DNA of 64,000 nt from Siphonodentalium dalli (lineage: Eukaryota > Mollusca > Scaphopoda > Gadilida > Siphonodentaliidae). Below the pieces are notes generated by a model. That model was given only the letters and a program-made list of their open reading frames with translations. It searched no databases and had not been told where the DNA came from. Positions within the stretch are counted from its first letter, which is position 1; each line of letters begins with the position of its first letter. Position numbers and translations under genes: made by a program. This document shows positions 55,966 to 64,000 of the stretch, one piece after another. Location: NCBI GenBank assembly GCA_032622095.1, contig CP136068.1, positions 187,169,309-187,233,308 on the forward strand, written 5' to 3'.

Positions 55966-57201
55966 TCATAGCATCTCATTTGTTGTTGTCAGTCCAATAT
56001 GTCGCGTTTCATCGTCGGTGACTCGTTGGTAAATAGACAGGGATGAAACAGACTTATGTCCGGTTACAGACATTACTTGGCTTGCGCCAAAAGAGTTTGC
56101 AGATAAAATGCTGGTTCCTGTGGTTCTGATGCTGTGATTGGAGTAAATCTGCGATAATTTGTTTGTTTTACTCAATTCCGTCATGAATCTACCCAGTGTC
56201 TTTTCGCCAACTGTACTATTGTAGTACCAAGTAGAGGACTCCGATTCAAAACTGCCCAGTGGTCTTTGCCATAGAAATTCGCAATTTGGGTGTACCTTTG
56301 CAAGATAACTTTCAAAGATGGTAACCGGGCAATATGGATTACCTCTTACATCTGGCATAATCCCACTGACAAGTTCCCGGTCTCCTTCCCGGTCTCCTTC
56401 CCGGTCTCCTTCCCGGTCTCCTTCCCGGTTTCCTTCCCGGTCTCCTTCACGGTCTCCTTCCCGGTCTCCTTCCCGGTCTCCTTCCCGGTCTCCTTCACGG
56501 TCTCCTTCCCGGTCTCCTTCCCGGTCTCCTTCCCGGTCTCCTTCACGGTCTCCTTCGCGGTCTCCTTCCCGGTCTCCTTCCCGGTCTCCTTCACGGTGAT
56601 TTTTAGTCAGCTCGTCTTCTTCTGTCATGATGTATTTCAATCCAGTTTTGTTATCATATTTGTCGAATGTCGACAAATGTTTTCCCTTCCTCGACTAAAG
56701 AAATATAGTCGAACATCATATTGAACTTTATTGAACAGTCCAAATGGAGTTGTTGGCCTCATATAAATTGACTCGTACAGCTGTCTTCTGCATTTGTCAT
56801 GGGATGATGCTCTGTTAATCCTAGCCCAAGTCTTTCCAACTCGGCGAGAGCTGCTCTGAAGCTCGAATTTGAATCTGCAAATCAGGATCCTTTATGATGT
56901 CTACCTTCCTATCATGGGGTGGTGTGTTCAAATGCCTATTCAATCTGTGTCGAATATTCTCTAGCGAATTTGCCATATAATGTTCACCATCAGGTTTCCT
57001 GGCGTCGATATAGAAATGACCAAGGGCCTCATTGAGGGCAACATTGTCAAATTCTTCAAAATTTGTATTCATGCACTTTTCTTTAAGATATTCTCTAAAA
57101 GAATTAGAATGTTGATTGTTTGCCTTTATGGTACTACTGCAGTGCACAAACCTTCGTTGTTGTTTGATTTCTTCGTTTGAAGAGGAAGCGAAGCGTTTCA
57201 T
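55966..57201 (-). pseudogene. Crypton tyrosine recombinase, unit 2
   Basis: N-terminal piece 56821-57201. The 55966-56676 frame of about 236 codons runs from STFDKYDNKTGLKYIMTEED through an uninterrupted (GDRE)n tract into the catalytic end. This is the only unit where the minisatellite keeps the frame open. The 13-bp deletion (GTCGACAAATG) near 56672 separates it from the MRPTTPFGLFNKVQ part, and the two shifts near 56785 and 56870 are shared with unit 1. Catalytic HSIR, TGHKS and IYQR are intact in sequence. Confidence 0.8.
56375..56597 (-). repeat. 12-bp minisatellite in recombinase, unit 2 (~18.6 copies)
   Basis: 223 bp, with one TTTCC and one TTCGC variant; no stop codon in the GDRE phase. 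Confidence 0.95.
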
Positions 57202-58508
57202 TTTGTTTGTAATGAATGTAGAAATTCAAGTCTCGAAATTGGTTTCCGCAGTAAAGCAGACGTTTGTTTATAACGTACGGCATAAGGGGGATAATCCTAA
57301 TTATTTCGCGTTGGTGTTTTGCATGGCATCTGTGCCATGAATTAGTATTGTATTAGCCCCCGTATAAAGATAATTGTGGGCGTATTTCGTGTTTGATCAG
57401 TAACAATACTCGCAATATTGTGCTCATATCAGTTTTCCCCGAAATCACAGACCGATTTTCAAGGCATTGCACATTGATCATCGACACAAATACACGATTA
57501 TGTTTAATTGAAGCGGCGATTTAATTTAACTAAAACAAGATGGAGGACATCTACCCCATATGGGAACCCTGAGGGGGATATGGATTCCATATGGGACGGG
57601 CTACAAAGATAACGACCCGATGTCTCCTGATATGCCTCTACTAACGGAGCGTCCCCATTGGTCCATCCAACTAGGTGACATGATAATATAAGTTACGGGA
57701 CGCTTAGTGGTCGGATATGGAGTCATGTGGGGCGAACTGGTCGTAGGCAGAGTCTAATATTGATCTCGCTGCGCATCGCATGACACCATTTTCGACCACT
57801 AAGCGTCCCGTAACGTATTTATTATGTCAGCGGACACAATCCAACATATCCCTTTAACACTACCACAACATAATATCAGCATATGCAACACACACGATCA
57901 ACTCACGTTTCGCTCAGTGGGATAACTATTGATGCATCTGAATTTAACTCTAATACATCTGGCGTTAGAAATGACGGGGTGCCACTATGAGCTAAAACTT
58001 ACATTGGGATACCAAAAGTCGAAAAGTTATCAGAATATGCAGCCTTGCAAAAGTAATCCTACATTCCTTCCAATATTATAAGTTACAGGGAGAGTTGTTG
58101 TCGGATACGGTGACATATGAGGCGAAGTGTAGCGTAGCCGGCAAAATAACTAAATACTCAGAATAAATGGCTTTTTTAATGTAATCATTTATAACAACAA
58201 CAACTTGGACGTGCATTATGATAGTCCGTCACAATGTCACATTTTGAATAATTAGTGGTGAGTCAGGATTCTTTTATTTGTTGTTGAATTTTATGCTGAT
58301 TTTGTTAATTGTGCAATTGTTGAACACAGGAAGCGTTCCTGTGAATTTCCTTACATCCTTTTGACTGTGATTCTGTTATATCTGCGTTTCTCGCCCAGCC
58401 ATGGACTCAATAACTCCATTGAGATCAAAATCATGAGAATCTTGCACATGGTTGGTGATTTTTTGGAACTCAATTGCTTTCATTAATAGTAATATTAATT
58501 GTTAGAAT

Positions 58509-59780
58509 TCATAGCATCTCATTTGTTGTTGTCAGTCCAATATGTCGCGTTTCATCGTCGGTGACTCGTTGGTAAATAGACAGGGATGAAACAGACTTAT
58601 GTCCGGTTACAGACATTACTTGGCTTGCGCCAAAAGAGTTTGCAGATAAAATGCTGGTTCCTGTGGTTCTGATGCTGTGATTGGAGTAAATCTGCGATAA
58701 TTTGTTTGTTTTACTCAATTCCGTGATGAATCTACCCAGTGTCTTTTCGCCAACTGTACTATTGTAGTACCAAGTAGAGGACTCCGATTCAAAACTGCCC
58801 AGTGGTCTTTGCCATAGAAATTCGCAATTTGGGTGTACCTTTGCAAGATAACTTTCAAAGATGGTAACCGGGCAATATGGATTACCTCTTACATCTGGCA
58901 TAATCCCACTGACAAGTTCCCGGTCTCCTTCCCGGTCACCTTCCCGGTCTCCTTCCCGGTCTCCTTCCCGGTTTCCTTCCCGGTCTCCTTCACGGTCTCC
59001 TTCCCGGTCTCCTTCCCGGTCTCCTTCCCGGTCTCCTTCACGGTCTCCTTCCCGGTCTCCTTCCCGGTCTCCTTCCCGGTCTCATTCACGGTCTCCTTCC
59101 CGGTCTCCTTCCCGGTCTCCTTCACGGTCTCCTTCGCGGTCTCCTTCCCGGTCTCCTTCCCGGTCTCCTTCACGGTGATTTTTAGTCAGCTCGTCTTCTT
59201 CTGTCATGATGTATTTCAATCCAGTTTTGTTATCATATTTGTCGAATGTCGACAAATGTTTTCCCTTCCTCGACTAAAGAAATATAGTCGAACATCATAT
59301 TGAACTTTATTGAACAGTCCAAATGGAGTTGTTGGCCTCATATAAATTGACTCGTACAGCTGTCTTCTGCATTTGTCATGGGATGATGCTCTGTTAATCC
59401 TAGCCCAAGTCTTTCCAACTCGGCGAGAGCTGCTCTGAAGCTCGAATTTGAATCTGCAAATCAGGATCCTTTATGATGTCTACCTTCCTATCATGGGGTG
59501 GTGTGTTCAAATGCCTATTCAATCTGTGTCGAATATTCTCTAGCGAATTTGCCATATAATGTTCACCATCAGGTTTCCTGGCGTCGATATAGAAATGACC
59601 AAGGGCCTCATTGAGGGCAACATTGTCAAATTCTTCAAAATTTGTATTCATGCACTTTTCTTTAAGATATTCTCTAAAAGAATTAGAATGTTGATTGTTT
59701 GCCTTTATGGTACTACTGCAGTGCACAAACCTTCGTTGTTGTTTGATTTCTTCGTTTGAAGAGGAAGCGAAGCGTTTCAT
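58509..59780 (-). pseudogene. Crypton tyrosine recombinase, unit 3
   Basis: N-terminal piece 59400-59780; catalytic piece 58509-58901 (130 codons; H75 and R78 in HSIR, H101 in GHK, Y110). The minisatellite contains GGTCTCATTCACG, giving TGA in the GDRE phase. It shares the 13-bp deletion and both older frameshifts with unit 2, and has Ile in place of Met at the FITELSK site. Confidence 0.8.
58918..59176 (-). repeat. 12-bp minisatellite in recombinase, unit 3 (~21.6 copies)
   Basis: 259 bp, 36 bp longer than in unit 2, with one stop-forming CATTC variant. Confidence 0.95.
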
Positions 59781-61087
59781 TTTGTTTGTAATGAATGTAG
59801 AAATTCAAGTCTCGAAATTGGTTTCCGCAGTAAAGCAGACGTTTGTTTATAACGTACGGCATAAGGGGGATAATCCTAATTATTTCGCGTTGGTGTTTTG
59901 CATGGCATCTGTGCCATGAATTAGTATTGTATTAGCCCCCGTATAAAGATAATTGTGGGCGTATTTCGTGTTTGATCAGTAACAATACTCGCAATATTGT
60001 GCTCATATCAGTTTTCCCCGAAATCACAGACCGATTTTCAAGGCATTGCACATTGATCATCGACACAAATACACGATTATGTTTAATTGAAGCGGCGATT
60101 TAATTTAACTAAAACAAGATGGAGGACATCTACCCCATATGGGAACCCTGAGGGGGATATGGATTCCATATGGGACGGGCTACAAAGATAACGACCCGAT
60201 GTCTCCTGATATGCCTCTACTAACGGAGCGTCCCCATTGGTCCATCCAACTAGGTGACATGATAATATAAGTTACGGGACGCTTAGTGGTCGGATATGGA
60301 GTCATGTGGGGCGAACTGGTCGTAGGCAGAGTCTAATATTGATCTCGCTGCGCATCGCATGACACCATTTCCGACCACTAAGCGTCCCGTAACGTATTTA
60401 TTATGTCAGCGGACACAATCCAACATATCCCTTTAACACTACCACAACATAATATCAGCATATGCAACACACACGATCAACTCACGTTTCGCTCAGTGGG
60501 ATAACTATTGATGCATCTGAATTTAACTCTAATACATCTGGCGTTAGAAATGACGGGGTGCCACTATGAGCTAAAACTTACATTGGGATACCAAAAGTCG
60601 AAAAGTTATCAGAATATGCAGCCTTGCAAAAGTAATCCTACATTCCTTCCAATATTATAAGTTACAGGGAGAGTTGTTGTCGGATACGGTGACATATGAG
60701 GCGAAGTGTAGCGTAGCCGGCAAAATAACTAAATACTCAGAATAAATGGCTTTTTTAATGTAATCATTTATAACAACAACAACTTGGACGTGCATTATGA
60801 TAGTCCGTCACAATGTCACATTTTGAATAATTAGTGGTGAGTCAGGATTCTTTTATTTGTTGTTGAATTTTATGCTGATTTTGTTAATTGTGCAATTGTT
60901 GAACACAGGAAGCGTTCCTGTGAATTTCCTTACATCCTTTTGACTGTGATTCTGTTATATCTGCGTTTCTCGCCCAGCCATGGACTCAATAACTCCATTG
61001 AGATCAAAATCATGAGAATCTTGCACATGGTTGGTGATTTTTTGGAACTCAATTGCTTTCATTAATAGTAATATTAATTGTTAGAAT

Positions 61088-62383
61088 TCATAGCATCTCA
61101 TTTGTTGTTGTCAGTCCAATATGTCGCGTTTCATCGTCGGTGACTCGTTGGTAAATAGACAGGGATGAAACAGACTTATGTCCGGTTACAGACATTACTT
61201 GGCTTGCGCCAAAAGAGTTTGCAGATAAAATGCTGGTTCCTGTGGTTCTGATGCTGTGATTGGAGTAAATCTGCGATAATTTGTTTGTTTTACTCAATTC
61301 CGTCATGAATCTACCCAGTGTCTTTTCGCCAACTGTACTATTGTAGTACCAAGTAGAGGACTCCGATTCAAAACTGCCCAGTGGTCTTTGCCATAGAAAT
61401 TCGCAATTTGGGTGTACCTTTGCAAGATAACTTTCAAAGATGGTAACCGGGCAATATGGATTACCTCTTACATCTGGCATAATCCCACTGACAAGTTCCC
61501 GGTCTCCTTCCCGGTCTCCTTTCCGGTCTCCTTCTCGGTCTCCTTCCCGGTCTCCTTCCCGGTCTCCTTCACGGTCTCCTTCCCGGTATCCTTCACGGTC
61601 TCCTTCCCGGTCTCCTTCCCGGTCTCCTTCACGGTCTCCTTCCCGGTCTCCTTCCCGGTCTCCTTCCCGGTCTCCTTCCCGGTCTCATTCACGGTCTCCT
61701 TCCCGGTCTCATTCCCGGTCTCCTTCACGGTCTCCTTCGCGGTCTCCTTCCCGGTCTCCTTCCCGGTCTCCTTCACGGTGATTTTTAGTCAGCTCGTCTT
61801 CTTCTGTCATGATGTATTTCAATCCAGTTTTGTTATCATATTTGTCGAATGTCGACAAATGTTTTCCCTTCCTCGACTAAAGAAATATAGTCGAACATCA
61901 TATTGAACTTTATTGAACAGTCCAAATGGAGTTGTTGGCCTCATATAAATTGACTCGTACAGCTGTCTTCTGCATTTGTCATGGGATGATGCTCTGTTAA
62001 TCCTAGCCCAAGTCTTTCCAACTCGGCCAGAGCTGCTCTGAAGCTCGAATTTGAATCTGCAAATCAGGATCCTTTATGATGTCTACCTTCCTATCATGGG
62101 GTGGTGTGTTCAAATGCCTATTCAATCTGTGTCGAATATTCTCTAGCGAATTTGCCATATAATGTTCACCATCAGGTTTCCTGGCGTCGATATAGAAATG
62201 ACCAAGGGCCTCATTGAGGGCAACATTGTCAAATTCTTCAAAATTTGTATTCATGCACTTTTCTTTAAGATATTCTCTAAAAGAATTAGAATGTTGATTG
62301 TTTGCCTTTATGGTACTACTGCAGTGCACAAACCTTCGTTGTTGTTTGATTTCTTCGTTTGAAGAGGAAGCGAAGCGTTTCAT
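61088..62383 (-). pseudogene. Crypton tyrosine recombinase, unit 4
   Basis: N-terminal piece 62003-62383; catalytic piece 61088-61480. It shares the lesions of units 2 and 3. Two CATTC variants in the minisatellite give stops in the GDRE phase. One substitution (SEQLWPSW) distinguishes the N-terminal piece. Confidence 0.8.
61497..61779 (-). repeat. 12-bp minisatellite in recombinase, unit 4 (~23.6 copies)
   Basis: 283 bp, 24 bp longer than in unit 3. Confidence 0.95.
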
Positions 62384-63690
62384 TTTGTTTGTAATGAATG
62401 TAGAAATTCAAGTCTCGAAATTGGTTTCCGCAGAAAAGCAGACGTTTGTTTATAACGTACGGCATAAGGGGGATAATCCTAATTATTTCGCGTTGGTGTT
62501 TTGCATGGCATCTGTGCCATGAATTAGTATTGTATTAGCCCCCGTATAAAGATAATTGTGGGCGTATTTCGTGTTTGATCAGTAACAATACTCGCAATAT
62601 TGTGCTCATATCAGTTTTCCCCGAAATCACAGACCGATTTTCAAGGCATTGCACATTGATCATCGACACAAATACACGATTATGTTTAATTGAAGCGGCG
62701 ATTTAATTTAACTAAAACAAGATGGAGGACATCTACCCCATATGGGAACCCTGAGGGGGATATGGATTCCATATGGGACGGGCTACACAGATAACGACCC
62801 GATGTCTCCTGATATGCCTCTACTAACGGAGCGTCCCCATTGGTCCATCCAACTAGGTGACATGATAATATAAGTTACGGGACGCTTAGTGGTCGGATAT
62901 GGAGTCATGTGGGGCGAACTGGTCGTAGGCAGAGTCTAATATTGATCTCGCTGCGCATCGCATGACACCATTTCCGACCACTAAGCGTCCCGTAACGTAT
63001 TTATTATGTCAGCGGACACAATCCAACATATCCCTTTAACACTACCACAACATAATATCAGCATATGCAACACACACGATCAACTCACGTTTCGCTCAGT
63101 GGGATAACTATTGATGCATCTGAATTTAACTCTAATACATCTGGCGTTAGAAATGACGGGGTGCCACTATGAGCTAAAACTTACATTGGGATACCAAAAG
63201 TCGAAAAGTTATCAGAATATGCAGCCTTCCAAAAGTAATCCTACATACCTTCCAATATTATAAGTTACAGGGAGAGTTGTTGTCGGATACGGTGACATAT
63301 GAGGCGAAGTGTAGCGTAGCCGGCAAAATAACTAAATACTCAGAATAAATGGCTTTTTTAATGTAATCATTTATAACAACAACAACTTGGACGTGCATTA
63401 TGATAGTCCGTCACAATGTCACATTTTGAATAATTAGTGGTGAGTCAGGATTCTTTTATTTGTTGTTGAATTTTATGCTGATTTTGTTAATTGTGCAATT
63501 GTTGAACACAGGAAGCGTTCCTGTGAATTTCCTTACATCCTTTTGACTGTGATTCTGTTATATCTGCGTTTCTCGCCCAGCCATGGACTCAATAACTCCA
63601 TTGAGATCAAAAGCATGAGAATCTTGCACATGGTTGGTGATTTTTTGGAACTCAATTGCTTTCATTAATAGTAATATTAATTATTAGAAT

Positions 63691-64000
63691 TCATAGCATC
63701 TCATTTGTTGTTGTCAGTCCAATATGTCGCGTTTCATCGTCGGTGACTCGTTGGTAAATAGACAGGGATGAAACAGACTTATGTCCGGTTACAGACATTA
63801 CTTGGCTTGCGCCAAAAGAGTGTGCAGATAAAATGCTGGTTCCTGTGGTTCTGATGCTGTGATTGGAGTAAATCTGCGATAATTTGTTTGTTTTACTCAA
63901 TTCCGTCATGAATCTACCCAGTGTCTTTTCGCCAACTGTACTATTGTAGTACCAAGTAGAGGACTCCGATTCAAAACTGTCCAGTGGTCTTTGCCATAGA
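63691..64000 (-). pseudogene. Crypton tyrosine recombinase, unit 5 (partial)
   Basis: Catalytic end only, cut by the window edge. HSIR, TGHKS and IYQR present; SAHSFGASQ where other units have SANSFGASQ. Confidence 0.8.

Larger units (their letters stand above)
52476..64000 (-). repeat. Tandem array of 2.54-2.83 kb Crypton-derived units
   Basis: Units begin with TTTAACACTACCACAACATA at 52476, 55310, 57853, 60432 and 63035, giving lengths 2834, 2543, 2579 and 2603 bp; the fifth runs off the end. Units 2-4 differ in length by exactly 36 and 24 bp, which is the difference in their 12-bp minisatellites (223, 259 and 283 bp). Unit 1 exceeds unit 2 by 291 bp: 277 bp of minisatellite, 13 bp in one deletion and 1 bp in a G-run. 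Otherwise units are almost identical. The left edge is sharp. Confidence 0.96.

Overview
This window looks like nuclear DNA from a marine invertebrate, most likely a bivalve mollusc. The evidence is a single-exon TRIM-like gene with a 5'-UTR intron, a C2H2 zinc-finger gene remnant, GT-AG bounded tyrosine-phosphatase exons, LINE and Crypton remnants, an adintovirus/Polinton-like capsid cluster, and repeats of the kind seen in bivalve genomes (155-170 bp satellite, interspersed elements ending in a GGTGAGCT hairpin). Species cannot be named from sequence alone. Repeats fill well over half of the 64 kb. Most long open frames are by-products of tandem repeats whose period is a multiple of three (12, 15, 42 and 63 bp).

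Layout. 1-4.4 kb: degenerate satellite. 4.6-5.7 kb: 353-bp tandem repeat. 6.6-8.2 kb: 63-bp minisatellite split by a 5'-truncated LINE. 9.9-15.7 kb: two inverted ~0.77-kb arms around a minisatellite that is itself split by a 2.4-kb interspersed element. 16.1-17.6 kb (minus): intact TRIM-like gene, the best cellular gene here, with duplicated and palindrome-rich upstream DNA to 18.8 kb. 19-25.6 kb: triplicated segment with C-rich minisatellites; two copies carry separate insertions that the other copies lack. 25.7-34.8 kb: non-coding DNA, tandem repeats, hairpins and foldback elements. 34.9-38 kb (plus): broken zinc-finger gene whose end has expanded into a 63-bp minisatellite. 38.6-40.4 kb: second copy of the 29.1-30.9 kb segment. 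40.6-42.4 kb: 15-bp satellite.

42.8-47.5 kb (minus): a degraded OTU-like frame followed by a compact endogenous viral cluster. In transcription order this is a chromodomain fragment, a small membrane protein, a penton-like minor capsid protein, a pX/pVI-like basic protein, a hexon-like major capsid protein (broken), a conserved unknown protein and an adenain-type protease. Several genes overlap by 4-11 bp. No polymerase, packaging ATPase or integrase core is visible. 47.9-48.5 kb: a 578-bp inverted-repeat MITE. 49.9-50.6 kb: two phase-compatible exons of a receptor-type tyrosine-phosphatase-like gene.

52.5-64 kb: at least 4.4 tandem units of 2.54-2.83 kb, each holding the same already-broken Crypton tyrosine recombinase with a 12-bp minisatellite inside its coding region. 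Length differences among units 2-4 are exactly multiples of 12 bp. This is a dead transposon turned into a satellite. The two most interesting regions are this array and the compact capsid cluster.
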